Below, piece after piece: positions 51,015 to 60,286 of a stretch of 64,000 nt of DNA. The stretch is taken from assembly GCA_024760505.1 (NCBI GenBank), contig CP058931.1, positions 3,606,001 to 3,670,000 of the forward strand, read 5' to 3'. Position numbers and translations under genes: made by a program. The notes under the pieces were generated by a model, which was not told the DNA's origin, did not search any database, and saw nothing but the letters and a program-made list of their open reading frames with translations. Position 1 is the stretch's first letter, and each line of letters starts with the position of its first letter. This DNA is from Nitrospira sp. (GTDB lineage: Bacteria; Nitrospirota; Nitrospiria; Nitrospirales; UBA8639).

Positions 51015-52301
51015 TCATGCTTGTACTGGAAGAACGGCTTTCCCGCGATATAAGGCAGCTGAGCCTAAGGTCTCCTCAATCCTGAGTAACTGGTTATATT
51101 TGGCCAAACGATCCGTACGAGACAGGGAACCTGTTTTAATCTGCCCAGCGTTTAACGCCACAGCTAAATCGGCAATGGTCGTATCCTCTGTCTCACCGGA
51201 TCGGTGAGACACCACCACTCCATAGCCGGCTCGTTGGGCCATGCGCATCGCTTCAATCGTTTCCGTGAGTGTGCCGATTTGGTTCACTTTGATCAAGATA
51301 GCATTCGCAATGCCTTCACGAATCCCTCGTCCTAAAAACTCGACATTGGTCACAAACAAGTCATCACCGACCAGCTGGACACGATCCCCGAGTTGATCCG
51401 TAAGCTGTTTCCATCCAGTCCAATCACTTTCATCAAGCCCATCTTCAATCGAGACGATCGGATACTGCTTCACTAACTTGGCATAATACTCAACCAGCTC
51501 TCCTGAAGACATTTTGGGTTTAATCCCATTCCGCACATGATACATCTTTTTCTCAAAAAACTCGCTGGCCGCCGCATCAAGAGCCAACACCACATCTTTT
51601 CCTAATCGATAGCCCGCTTGGTGAATCGCTTGGACAATGAAATCCAAAGCTTCTTCATTCGACCGAACGGCAGGGGCAAATCCGCCTTCATCCCCGACCG
51701 CCGTGCTCATGTTTTTGGATTTCAAGATGGCTTTCAGATTGTGGAAAATTTCCGCTCCCATCCTGAGGGCTTCGCTGAAACTCGTCGCCCCAACGGGCAT
51801 GATCATGAATTCCTGGAGATCAAGCCCATTATCTGCATGCGCACCACCATTAATGATATTCATCATAGGCACCGGCAATTCCCGAGCCGAAACCCCGCCA
51901 AGATAGCGAAAAAGGGGAATTCCCAGCTCCTGTGCCGCAGCCCGCGCCACCGCTAACGAGACGCCAAGTGTGGCATTGGCCCCTAATCTGGTCTTGCCCT
52001 TGGTTCCATCCAGTTTAATTAATCGGGAATCAACGCTCACCTGGTCCTGGGCTTCCATGCCTCGAAGAGCCGGGAGCATATGCTTCTGAATCCCGGCTAA
52101 GGCCTTAGCGACACCCTTGCCCATCCATTGTTTTTTATCCCCATCCCGCAGTTCCAGGGCTTCACGGGTTCCCGTGGAGGCTCCAGAGGGAACAGCGGCA
52201 CGACCAGCCACGCCACTGGCAAGATGCACATCCACTTCAATCGTTGGATTCCCGCGAGAATCCAGAATCATCCGTGAGGTAATGTTCTGAATAAGACTCA
52301 T
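51015..52301 (-). CDS. eno: Enolase
   Basis: The enzyme interconverts 2-phosphoglycerate and phosphoenolpyruvate. All hallmarks are present: ILDSRGNPTIEVDV, SGASTGTREALELRDGD, GDEGGFAP, KVNQIGTLTETIEA and GVVVSHRSGETEDTTIADL. I take Met5 of the open frame (52301, MSLIQNI), the usual enolase start; the ATG at 52313 touches the AAAGGA site. The length of ~428 residues is normal. It is followed after 10 bases by ftsB. Confidence 0.96.
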   Translation of the reverse strand: MSLIQNITSRMILDSRGNPTIEVDVHLASGVAGRAAVPSGASTGTREALELRDGDKKQWMGKGVAKALAGIQKHMLPALRGMEAQDQVSVDSRLIKLDGTKGKTRLGANATLGVSLAVARAAAQELGIPLFRYLGGVSARELPVPMMNIINGGAHADNGLDLQEFMIMPVGATSFSEALRMGAEIFHNLKAILKSKNMSTAVGDEGGFAPAVRSNEEALDFIVQAIHQAGYRLGKDVVLALDAAASEFFEKKMYHVRNGIKPKMSSGELVEYYAKLVKQYPIVSIEDGLDESDWTGWKQLTDQLGDRVQLVGDDLFVTNVEFLGRGIREGIANAILIKVNQIGTLTETIEAMRMAQRAGYGVVVSHRSGETEDTTIADLAVALNAGQIKTGSLSRTDRLAKYNQLLRIEETLGSAALYRGKAVLPVQA

Positions 52302-52373
52302 AGAAACTGTCATTCCTTTAAATCGTGAATAATGGCACCTGTCTTAATCTTGTACCCTGAGATGAGTCTTAGA

Positions 52374-53804
52374 TCAAGATGCAAGATGCTGTTTCAATAG
52401 CGCATTGACCTTGCCAGGATTGGCTTTTCCCTGTGACGCCTTCATCACCTGGCCCACCAAAAAACCTAATACGGTTTCCTTCCCGCCACGATATTGCTCC
52501 ACCTGAGCAGAATGCTGGGCCAGCACCTCCTCTATCAGTTTTTCCAGAACACCCTCATCGGAAACCTGGACCAGGCCTTTCTCATTCACCAATTGCTCCG
52601 GAGTTTTCCCACTGGCGTAAAATTCCGGGAAGAGATCTCTGGCAACTTTCAAGCTAATAGTCCCCTCTTCCACCAATTGTAAGAGTTCAACCAATTGTTC
52701 GGGACTTACCGGGGAGGATTCGGGACTGGTGTTAGCGGTATTGAGCTCACGAAGTAACTCGCCCATGACCCAGTTACTGACCGTTTTCGGATGGGGAAAG
52801 TGTTTCACGCAGGCCTCAAAATAGTCGGCCAGATTTTTTGAATCGGTCAGAAGTTTTGCATCGTACTCAGGGAGATGATATTCCGTTACAAATCGCTTCA
52901 TGCGGGCAGCCGGAAGTTCCGGAATAGTCTGACGCAACGATTCAACCCACTCCGCATCCATCCGGACGGAAAGTAAGTCCGGATCGGGAAAATATCGGTA
53001 ATCATGGGCCTCTTCCTTGCTTCGCATGACAACCGTATGCCCTTTCTGAACATCCCACAGCCGGGTCTCCTGCCGGATCGTTTCGCCTTCCGTTAATGCC
53101 TCTGTCTGCCTGGAGATTTCAAAATCTAAGGCCTCTTTGGCAAAACGGAAGGAATTGATATTTTTCAATTCGACTTTGGTCCCAAGAGCCTCCTGCCCCC
53201 GTGGCCGAAGCGACACATTCGGTTCACAACGAAAACTCCCCTGTTCCATGTTCCCATCACAGACATCCAGGTAGACCAAAAGATCGTGAAGGGTTTTCAA
53301 ATAGGCATCAACCTCATCGGACGAATGCAAGTCGGGTTCGGTGACAATTTCTAATAACGGGGTCCCCGCTCGATTTAAATCGACACCACTGCCTTCCACA
53401 GGGACATCGTGAACATTTTTCCCGGCATCCTCTTCCAAATGAGCCCGGCGAATGCGCACGCGTTTGGACTCCCCGTTGACGGAAATGTCCAGCCATCCTG
53501 GTCCGCAGATCGGCAAATCAAATTGCGAAATTTGATAGCCCTTCGGCAGATCAGGGTACAAGTAATTTTTTCGCGAGAATTGATTGGTCAGCATGATCTC
53601 GCAGTGAAGCGCGAGTCCTGTGCGTACGGCCATTTCCACCGCACGTCGATTGAGCACCGGCAAACTTCCAGGTAATCCCAGACAGGTTGGACACACCTGA
53701 GTATTCGGAGGAAGACCGAAAGAGGTCGGACAGCCACAAAATAATTTCGTCTTCGTTTGGAGTTGGGCATGCACCTCAACTCCGATAACTGGTTCATAAG
53801 CCAT
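52374..53804 (-). CDS. gatB: Glutamyl/aspartyl-tRNA amidotransferase subunit B
   Basis: GatB recognises the misacylated Glu-tRNA(Gln)/Asp-tRNA(Asn) and phosphorylates the acyl group before amidation. Signatures are VIGVEVHAQLQTKTKLFC, VCLGLPGSLPV-like TCLGLPGSLPVLN, FSRKNYLYPDLPKGYQISQ and RRAHLEEDAGKN. The C-terminal YqeY-like helical domain ends in the last ~150 residues. The length of 476 residues is normal. It closes the gat cluster on this strand, with eno next. Confidence 0.97.
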   Translation of the reverse strand: MAYEPVIGVEVHAQLQTKTKLFCGCPTSFGLPPNTQVCPTCLGLPGSLPVLNRRAVEMAVRTGLALHCEIMLTNQFSRKNYLYPDLPKGYQISQFDLPICGPGWLDISVNGESKRVRIRRAHLEEDAGKNVHDVPVEGSGVDLNRAGTPLLEIVTEPDLHSSDEVDAYLKTLHDLLVYLDVCDGNMEQGSFRCEPNVSLRPRGQEALGTKVELKNINSFRFAKEALDFEISRQTEALTEGETIRQETRLWDVQKGHTVVMRSKEEAHDYRYFPDPDLLSVRMDAEWVESLRQTIPELPAARMKRFVTEYHLPEYDAKLLTDSKNLADYFEACVKHFPHPKTVSNWVMGELLRELNTANTSPESSPVSPEQLVELLQLVEEGTISLKVARDLFPEFYASGKTPEQLVNEKGLVQVSDEGVLEKLIEEVLAQHSAQVEQYRGGKETVLGFLVGQVMKASQGKANPGKVNALLKQHLAS

Positions 53805-53846
53805 AACGCAGCAGAGCCACTCCTCTTGATTTCGTCTTTTTTTATC

Positions 53847-54161
53847 TTAATCCAGGGATTTCATTTCACGTTCACGGCGCATGGCATCCCGACCCGCGTC
53901 TAAGGCTTCTCGCACGGCACAGGAAATTTCTTCCACCAGTTCACGTCCACGACCAACGACATCTTCTACCGCATCAGTGGCCCGCTCCTTAATGTCTCGC
54001 AAATCTTCACTCGTTCGCCGGGCATAGCCCGTGATTCGTTCTCGGGAATCTCTTCCCGGCTGAGGAGCTAACATGATCGCCGTCACAGCTCCCAATAGCG
54101 CTCCACTTAAAAATGCCAACGCAACCGATCCTGCTGATGCACCTGAATGATTAGTTGCCAT
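53847..54161 (-). CDS. YtxH-domain small protein
   Basis: The ATG at 54161 is chosen because AAGGAGG lies eight bases upstream. The 104-residue protein has a Ser/Gly-rich start, one membrane helix (SVALAFLSGALLGAVTAIML) and a charged helical tail with an RxxIxxxARRT-type pattern (RERITGYARRTSEDL, DAVEDVVGRGRELVEEIS). YtxH proteins are general-stress envelope proteins. It overlaps the DUF948 gene by 11 bases, and both are inserted between gatA and gatB. Confidence 0.88.
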   Translation of the reverse strand: MATNHSGASAGSVALAFLSGALLGAVTAIMLAPQPGRDSRERITGYARRTSEDLRDIKERATDAVEDVVGRGRELVEEISCAVREALDAGRDAMRREREMKSLD

Positions 54162-54558
54162 AGGATGGCCCTCCTTTTTGTTCTTTATGTACACGTTTTC
54201 TCATAGTCGAACTGGCTGCTTTGAGTCCGGCAAGTAAACTGGAAACGCCCACAGCAAGGGCACCCCCTTTCCCGCGAACGGTCTGATGAACATGATTTAC
54301 GGTTTCCCCCACATCTCCAACTGCATTCAAGAAAATGGTGGCCCGATCCATGCCAAGCCTGGCTTGATCGGTTAATGCTAAAATGTTTTCGTTGGTCCCC
54401 TTGACGTCTTTCAATAATCCCGGCAATTCATGGTTCAGACGAATCAGCAAGCGTTCTGATTGCCCAACGGTGCGTTTCACTTGAAGAATCATTGGAACCA
54501 GATAGCCCACCAAGACCACAAAGGCCACGGCAATGATGATCGCTGCCAAATCCACCAT
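54151..54558 (-). CDS. DUF948-domain membrane protein
   Basis: A 135-residue protein with one N-terminal membrane helix (AAIIIAVAFVVLVGYLVPMI) and a long helical domain (VGQSERLLIRLNHELPGLL, ALTDQARLGMDRATIFLN), the DUF948 layout. The pair with YtxH is frequent in Firmicutes and elsewhere and is thought to act in the envelope. It is placed 14 bases after the gatA stop. Confidence 0.88.
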   Translation of the reverse strand: MVDLAAIIIAVAFVVLVGYLVPMILQVKRTVGQSERLLIRLNHELPGLLKDVKGTNENILALTDQARLGMDRATIFLNAVGDVGETVNHVHQTVRGKGGALAVGVSSLLAGLKAASSTMRKRVHKEQKGGPSYGN

Positions 54559-54572
54559 ACCTTGCTATCCTT

Positions 54573-56045
54573 TCATGACCGAATCACGGGTCGTTTCATT
54601 CGCCAGTCCGTGGCTTGTTCATAGGCATAGGCTGCACGCAAGACCATGGCTTCTTCAAACGGACGCCCCATCAGTTGTAATCCGATAGGAAGTCCCATTT
54701 TACTCAAACCACAGGGAACCGAAATCGCGGGAAGTCCTGACAAACTCGCCGGAATCGTATAAATGTCGGACAAATACATCTGCAAGGGATCGTCCAAGCG
54801 CTCTCCTAATTGAAAGGCGGGCGTCGGCATAACCGGACTCACCAACAGATCGACTTCCTGGAGCACGGCATCAAATTCCTGTTGAATCAAGGTGCGAACG
54901 GCTTGGGCTTTCCCATAATACGCTTCGTAATACCCCGCACTCAGGGCATAGGTTCCCAACATGATACGCCGTTTCACTTCAGGGCCAAACCCTTGCGACC
55001 GGGTGCTCCGATACATCTCTGCCAATTCCCGGGACTCCTTGGCACGAAAACCAAATCTGACCCCATCATAGCGAGCCAAATTAGAGCTGGCCTCTGCCGT
55101 GGCGATGAGGTAATAGGTCGCTATGGCCCGTTCAGTGGAAGGCAACGTCACTTCTCGAATGGTGCCGCCTAGCTCCTGCAACACCTGGATGGCATCTTGA
55201 ACCTTTTCGAAGACTTCCGTATCAAGCCCCTCAGAAAAATATTCCCGCGGCACCCCGATAATGAGTTTTTTGATGTCTTTCTTTTTCACAGCTTTGGTGA
55301 AATCCGGGAGGTCACGATTAGCAGAAGTGGAATCCATCGGATCAAATCCGGCAATGGCATTCAGCAGGATAGCGGCATCAGTTACGGTTTTGGTAATTGG
55401 GCCGATTTGATCCAAGGATGAGGCAAAGGCAACTAATCCAAAGCGAGACACTCGCCCATAGGTTGGCTTTAACCCAACCACCCCGCAACAAGCCGCAGGT
55501 TGTCGGATTGACCCTCCGGTATCGGAGCCTAATGCCGCCACACATTCATCGGCTGCCACCGCAGCCGCCGATCCTCCACTGGATCCTCCGGGTATAAACT
55601 TTTGATTCCACGGATTTCTGGACGGCCCGAACGCTGAATGTTCCGTGGACGAACCCATGGCAAATTCATCCAGATTGGTTTTGCCCAGAATCAATGGTTG
55701 GTGATTTCGAAGACGGCCCATCACTGTGGCATCATAAGGAGGAACAAAATTTTCCAACATTCGAGATCCACAAGTCGTCCGGATCCCTTCTGTACAAATA
55801 TTATCTTTAATGCCTAATGGCATGCCCATAAGCGGCTGTGTTTTTCGCCAGGCTTTCAGTCCATCATCAATCACTTTAGCTTGTTGGAGCAGCGTCTCTT
55901 TTGGTGTCAAGGTAATATAGGCTTTGATTTTCGGCTCCACCTGGCTGAGCCGCAGCGAATAAGACCTGGCGATATCCACAGCACTAATCTCGCCAGCGGT
56001 AAATTTACCCTGAAGCTCTTTTAGCGTAAGTTTAAATAGAGACAT
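54573..56045 (-). CDS. gatA: Glutamyl/aspartyl-tRNA amidotransferase subunit A
   Basis: The glutaminase subunit supplying ammonia for amidation. The amidase Ser-cisSer-Lys triad is visible as the Lys in MPLGIKDNICTEG, Ser in PGGSSGGSAAAVAA, and Ser in GSDTGGSIRQPAACCG. The length of 490 residues is normal. It is separated from gatC by panD on the same strand (gatC-panD-gatA), an unusual order for the operon. Confidence 0.97.
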   Translation of the reverse strand: MSLFKLTLKELQGKFTAGEISAVDIARSYSLRLSQVEPKIKAYITLTPKETLLQQAKVIDDGLKAWRKTQPLMGMPLGIKDNICTEGIRTTCGSRMLENFVPPYDATVMGRLRNHQPLILGKTNLDEFAMGSSTEHSAFGPSRNPWNQKFIPGGSSGGSAAAVAADECVAALGSDTGGSIRQPAACCGVVGLKPTYGRVSRFGLVAFASSLDQIGPITKTVTDAAILLNAIAGFDPMDSTSANRDLPDFTKAVKKKDIKKLIIGVPREYFSEGLDTEVFEKVQDAIQVLQELGGTIREVTLPSTERAIATYYLIATAEASSNLARYDGVRFGFRAKESRELAEMYRSTRSQGFGPEVKRRIMLGTYALSAGYYEAYYGKAQAVRTLIQQEFDAVLQEVDLLVSPVMPTPAFQLGERLDDPLQMYLSDIYTIPASLSGLPAISVPCGLSKMGLPIGLQLMGRPFEEAMVLRAAYAYEQATDWRMKRPVIRS

Positions 56046-56132
56046 ACAAACCCGATTCTGGGATTAGTGGGTAAAAAGGAAATGGAAAGAAACAGGCCTT
56101 CTACCGGAGCAACCCGTTCACACGGGAATTGG

Positions 56133-56480
56133 TTACTTTGCTTTATTCTGGTGATCGACTTGGATAATTTGAGGGACGTGCCGCTTGGCTTCTTCGTCAT
56201 TAAATAATTCATAACAAAAAATAATGACCTTATCGCCAATCACTCCCAACCTGGCTGTGGGACCATTTAAAATGATCTCTCCCTTGCCTCGGGTACCTGG
56301 AAGCGCGTAAGTCGAAAACCGCTCTCCGTTATTCAAATTGGATACCATCACCGCCTCATAGGACATAATACCCGCCCTCTCCATCAGGTCTTCGTCAATC
56401 GTTAAACTACCCTCATACTCCAGACTGGAACCGGTGACGGTCGCTCGGTGAATTTTACATCGTAACAATTGTCGATACAT
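56133..56480 (-). CDS. panD: Aspartate 1-decarboxylase
   Basis: PanD converts L-aspartate to beta-alanine for pantothenate and coenzyme A. The self-processing site is intact: EYEGSLTID with Gly24-Ser25, where cleavage makes the pyruvoyl group; LRCKIHRATVTGSSL precedes it, and TYALPGTRGKGEIILNGPTARL, the C-terminal strand set, follows. The length of 115 residues is normal. It lies between gatC (62 bases) and gatA, so CoA supply and tRNA amidation genes may be co-transcribed. Confidence 0.95.
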   Translation of the reverse strand: MYRQLLRCKIHRATVTGSSLEYEGSLTIDEDLMERAGIMSYEAVMVSNLNNGERFSTYALPGTRGKGEIILNGPTARLGVIGDKVIIFCYELFNDEEAKRHVPQIIQVDHQNKAK

Positions 56481-56541
56481 ATTAAATTCCTATTTTACTT
56501 GTCATGCTCAAACCGAGCGTTCTCAATATCTCGCGCGGGCT

Positions 56542-56835
56542 CTATTTTCCTAAAATATTCGGAACGACAAAAAATCCATTATGTGACTCAGGGGCATTGG
56601 CCAGCGCCTTCTCCACAGACAAGCATTCGCGTGGGCTATCCTCACGGAATACCTGTTCCTCATGCGCGTCGGAGGCCGTGGGAGGGACGCCCTCCGTCGA
56701 CACCCCTTGCAATTGATCCACATACGATAAAATATGATTCAATTGGTCGGCAAACAGGGGTTTTTCCGCTTCCGATAAGTCTAAGCGGGCTAATTGGGCG
56801 ACATGTTCGACTTCTTTTTGAGTAATGGAGGCCAT
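56542..56835 (-). CDS. gatC: Glutamyl/aspartyl-tRNA amidotransferase subunit C
   Basis: A 97-residue stabilising subunit. The typical N-terminus ITQKEVEHVAQLARLDLSEAE, LNHILSYVDQLQGV, and the C-terminal RECLSVEKALANAPESHNGF with VPNIL are all present. It heads the gatC-panD-gatA-gatB cluster on this strand; radC is 180 bases upstream on the same strand, and that gap holds no gene. Confidence 0.95.
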   Translation of the reverse strand: MASITQKEVEHVAQLARLDLSEAEKPLFADQLNHILSYVDQLQGVSTEGVPPTASDAHEEQVFREDSPRECLSVEKALANAPESHNGFFVVPNILGK

Positions 56836-57016
56836 ATCTGATCCTTATGATGAAAGCAGGAAATTAAAAAACATGGAGACACTGCAAGCGGATACCGCAG
56901 CACCACGTATTTTTACCATGAATTTCTCATGAAAAGCTACTCAGAACAAAGGATTGAAGCAGGGGCGGGAAAACGTGGAGATCAAGAAAAAAAGCTCGAG
57001 AAAGAAGCTGAGGCAA

Positions 57017-57763
57017 TCAATGGTCTAACGTGGGCGTTGGAGAAAAAAGAAAGCCTTCGTCCGCAAAACTCACATAGCGCCCATCCCCAATAACGATATG
57101 ATCCAATACCCGGATACCCAAAATTTCCCCTGCTGCCATAAGTCGACGGGTTAGGGCATGATCCTCCTCGCTTGGATGAGGGTCACCACTTGGATGATTA
57201 TGGACAAAGATGACTGCTGCCGCAGATTCTCGTACGGCCAGATTGAACACTTCCCGCGGATGAACAATACTCACCGTCAAACTTCCCTCGGAGACGGTGA
57301 CATCTCGAATAAGCCCATGCTTGGCATCTAACAACAGTGCTTTAAAGACCTCATGCCGAAGATCTCGCAACAGTGGATAGTAATGCTGATAAATATCATG
57401 GCTATGATGAATCCGTAATCCCGCCGTTAACGGAACCGCCAATGCCCGTTTTCCCAACTCAACGGCTGCGAGAATCTGGGCAGCCTTTGCAGGACCAATT
57501 CCTGGCACAACACACAGTTCTTGCAAACTTCGATTGGCCAAACCCCGCAGTCCCTTGAGCCGGGTGAGGAGGTCCAATGCTACATCCACTGCAGAGGAAT
57601 CGGGTCGACCGATTCGTAAGAGGATGGCCACCAGTTGAGCATCTGATAAACCCTGAGCGCCATTGTTCAGAAGGAGTTCGCGGGGCCGTTCCTTCTCAGG
57701 CCAGGATTGAATGCCTTTTTTGAATTGTGGATCATTCATACTCATAATACCAGGGTATGCCAT
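57017..57763 (-). CDS. radC: RadC/JAB-domain protein
   Basis: A 248-residue protein with an N-terminal helix-hairpin-helix (LCVVPGIGPAKAAQILAAVELG) and a C-terminal JAB/MPN metalloprotease-like domain with the zinc motif VHNHPSGDPHPSEED. RadC function is not settled despite its name. The frame starts at the ATG at 57763; the ATGs at 57745 and 57739 are alternatives and no site clearly decides. It is divergent from rsmD, with 114 bases between the start codons. Confidence 0.94.
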   Translation of the reverse strand: MAYPGIMSMNDPQFKKGIQSWPEKERPRELLLNNGAQGLSDAQLVAILLRIGRPDSSAVDVALDLLTRLKGLRGLANRSLQELCVVPGIGPAKAAQILAAVELGKRALAVPLTAGLRIHHSHDIYQHYYPLLRDLRHEVFKALLLDAKHGLIRDVTVSEGSLTVSIVHPREVFNLAVRESAAAVIFVHNHPSGDPHPSEEDHALTRRLMAAGEILGIRVLDHIVIGDGRYVSFADEGFLFSPTPTLDH

Positions 57764-57877
57764 GCGAGCGTGCGTTGAACTATACGCAGCTATTTTTCAC
57801 CCCGTCAAAAACGATTCTTCCCATTCTGTCATTGAGATTGTTGAGGTTTCCGGAATTATGATATCTTCCACTCCCAT

Positions 57878-58474
57878 ATGAAACCATCTTCTATCCGGAT
57901 CGTTGCAGGGCAATTTAAAGGTCGAACAATCCCTACACTTCCTGGGCGAACCACCCGTCCGACCTCTCAGCGGGCCAGAGAAGCACTGTTTTCTATCCTG
58001 GGTGGCCAGATTCAGGATGCCATTGTGGCTGATCTATTCGCGGGGACAGGAGCAGTGGGATTGGAAGCCTTAAGCCGGGGAGCGACTAAGGCGCTCTTTG
58101 TTGAGCAAAATCCATTGGCCGGAACGACTATTCAGCAGATGCTTACCCAACTCAAGGTTAGCCCATCAAGCCAGGTCCTCATTGAGGATGTATCACTCGC
58201 CATACAAAATTCAATTTTGGTAGGATGGCGTCCGTTTGACATGATATTCATGGACCCTCCTTACCGGCTCCCGAATGTTCAACAGATCTTGCATCAATTA
58301 GAGGAAGCGGACGTCATGGCCCCGAACGGTCGAATCATTTATGAACATTTCCATAAAACCACTCCTCCAATTCCTCTTGGGAAATGGTCGCTCATCCGAA
58401 CCGCCCGCTATGGGGATACGGCGTTGACGTTTTACCGGCCCATTCCTCAGACCCTAAAAGATCTTGACCAATGA
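57878..58474 (+). CDS. rsmD: 16S rRNA (guanine(966)-N2)-methyltransferase RsmD
   Basis: A SAM-dependent methyltransferase of 198 residues. The N-terminus has RIVAGQFKGRTI and RPTSQRAREALFSIL; the SAM-binding VADLFAGTGAVGLEALSRG (motif I) and the catalytic FMDPPYRLP (DPPY, motif IV) are clear. It overlaps the coaD start by four bases (ATGA), a very common rsmD-coaD pair. The ATG at 57878 lies 114 bases from the divergent radC. Confidence 0.96.
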   Translation: MKPSSIRIVAGQFKGRTIPTLPGRTTRPTSQRAREALFSILGGQIQDAIVADLFAGTGAVGLEALSRGATKALFVEQNPLAGTTIQQMLTQLKVSPSSQVLIEDVSLAIQNSILVGWRPFDMIFMDPPYRLPNVQQILHQLEEADVMAPNGRIIYEHFHKTTPPIPLGKWSLIRTARYGDTALTFYRPIPQTLKDLDQ

Positions 58475-58959
58475 CTATTGGCATTTATCCAGGTACATTT
58501 GATCCTATTACCCGTGGCCATACCGATGTCATTGCTCGAAGCCTCAGGCTGGTCGAGCAGGTGATCGTCGCCGTGGCTCCCAACCCTCGAAAAGCCCCTT
58601 TGTTCGACTTAGACGAACGAGTCCAATTGGCCAAAATCGCCACAAGCGACCTCAAGGGTGTCACGGTTGAACCATTCGACGGCTTACTGGTGAACTACGT
58701 CAGGAAACGCGGGGCTTTGGCTATTATTCGTGGACTAAGAGCCGTGTCAGATTTCGAACATGAATTTCAAATGGCCCTGCTGAACCGAAAACTTGACTCT
58801 AGTCTGGAAACGGTCTTTCTGATGTCGAGTGAGGAATTTTCGTATCTTACCTCCAGCATGGTTAAAGAGGTCGCCTCGGTTGGCGGTCCCCTCCACCATT
58901 TCCTTCATCCCGAGGTTGCCGAATGGCTCCAGGGTCGATTACGGAGAAATGCCAAATGA
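58471..58959 (+). CDS. coaD: Phosphopantetheine adenylyltransferase
   Basis: CoaD makes dephospho-CoA from 4'-phosphopantetheine and ATP. The nucleotidyltransferase signature is GIYPGTFDPITRGHTDVI (T-x-G-H), with NPRKAPLFDLDERV, RGLRAVSDFEHEFQMALLN and the YLTSSMVKEVASVGG end region (the ISSTxVRE equivalent). The length of 162 residues is normal. It overlaps rsmD by four bases and the aminotransferase by four bases (ATGA). Confidence 0.97.
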   Translation: MTIGIYPGTFDPITRGHTDVIARSLRLVEQVIVAVAPNPRKAPLFDLDERVQLAKIATSDLKGVTVEPFDGLLVNYVRKRGALAIIRGLRAVSDFEHEFQMALLNRKLDSSLETVFLMSSEEFSYLTSSMVKEVASVGGPLHHFLHPEVAEWLQGRLRRNAK

Positions 58960-60149
58960 ACCTTGCCACGCGAACGACCCGCATTACCCCCTCCCCCACA
59001 TTGCAACTTTCGGCAACGGTGAAAGCCCTGGTCGCGCAAGGGCAGCAGATCTTCGATTTTACTGCAGGAGAACCCTCCCTGGATTCTCCTGAAGAGGCCA
59101 AAGAGGCCGCCTATCAAGCCATTCGCTCCGGCTTCACCAAGTATACGGCCGTCACAGGAATTGATGATCTAAAAGAGGCCATCATTGAAAAATTTCAGCG
59201 TGATCAGGGGCTGACCTACTCAAGGGCTCAAATCCTGGTATCGTGTGGAGCCAAACACACCTTATTCAATCTTGCATTGGCATTGTTTGAGGCCGGAGAT
59301 GAAGTGATTATTCCCGCACCCTATTGGGTCTCCTATCCCGAACAAATCCTCGTGGCAGACGCCAAGCCCGTCTTTCTTCAAACTTCCGAGTCGTCCGGCT
59401 ATGCCATTGACGTGAAGGCGCTGGATTCCGTAGTCACTGATCGCACGAAGGCGATCATTCTGAATTCTCCGTGTAATCCGACCGGGAGTATGTATGACCG
59501 GCAGACCTTGGAGGGCATTGCCCGGATAGCGCTCGAACATGATCTGCTCATCATTTCTGATGAAATTTACGAAAAGATGGTTTACGACCGGCACCAACAC
59601 CATAGCATCGCCTCACTTGGAACAGACATTGCCAAGAACACCATCATTGTGAATGGGGTGTCAAAAACCTATTCCATGACGGGATGGCGGATTGGCTATG
59701 CCGCCGGCCCCGAGACGCTGATTAAAGCCATGGGTGACATCCAAAGCCAAAGCACCTCAAACCCCAGCTCCATCTCCCAAAAAGCCGCAATCGGGGCGAT
59801 CCGAGGGGCAGAGGCGTTTATTCAACACATGGTGAAGGAGTTGGATATTCGACGAAAGGCTATTGTCGAGGGATTAAATCGGATCCCGGGTATTCACTGT
59901 CCTATGCCTGCAGGGGCCTTCTATGCTTTTCCGAGCGTTGCTCAACTCCTGGGCCGTCGGTTCAAGGGAGAATCCATGTCCACGCCGTTGGCATTTGCCA
60001 ATTTTTTTCTCAAAGAAGCCAAAGTAGCGTGCGTCCCAGGTGAACCGTTTGGCAGTCCCACGCATCTGCGGTTTTCCTATACTGGAACCTTGGAGGTCAT
60101 TGAGGAGGGCTTACAACGCCTTACCGAGGCCGTGGCTAAACTTGAATAG
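58956..60149 (+). CDS. Class I/II pyridoxal-phosphate aminotransferase (aspartate aminotransferase type)
   Basis: The start at the ATG at 58956 overlaps the coaD stop (ATGA), and gives MNLATRTTRI. The ~397-residue protein is a fold-type I aminotransferase: FTAGEPSLDSPEEAKEAAYQA, LVSCGAKHTLFNLALAL, PAPYWVSYPEQ, NSPCNPTGSMYDR, and the PLP lysine in VNGVSKTYSMTGWRIGYAAG. The final Arg for the carboxylate lies in LRFSYTGTLE. It resembles prephenate/aspartate aminotransferases of the Ib type; the amino donor is likely aspartate or glutamate. Followed by ~130 bases before the FmdB gene. Confidence 0.93.
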   Translation: MNLATRTTRITPSPTLQLSATVKALVAQGQQIFDFTAGEPSLDSPEEAKEAAYQAIRSGFTKYTAVTGIDDLKEAIIEKFQRDQGLTYSRAQILVSCGAKHTLFNLALALFEAGDEVIIPAPYWVSYPEQILVADAKPVFLQTSESSGYAIDVKALDSVVTDRTKAIILNSPCNPTGSMYDRQTLEGIARIALEHDLLIISDEIYEKMVYDRHQHHSIASLGTDIAKNTIIVNGVSKTYSMTGWRIGYAAGPETLIKAMGDIQSQSTSNPSSISQKAAIGAIRGAEAFIQHMVKELDIRRKAIVEGLNRIPGIHCPMPAGAFYAFPSVAQLLGRRFKGESMSTPLAFANFFLKEAKVACVPGEPFGSPTHLRFSYTGTLEVIEEGLQRLTEAVAKLE

Positions 60150-60286
60150 CCTATTCATTTCCGTCCGGGCTTTCATTTTTTTCAATTCAAGCACCACCAA
60201 ACCTTGACCTGAATAGAATCAGCCTTACCTTATAATTATATGTTTACAAATCCCCTTAATTGACGTTTACTCTCTGGAGGTACCCC

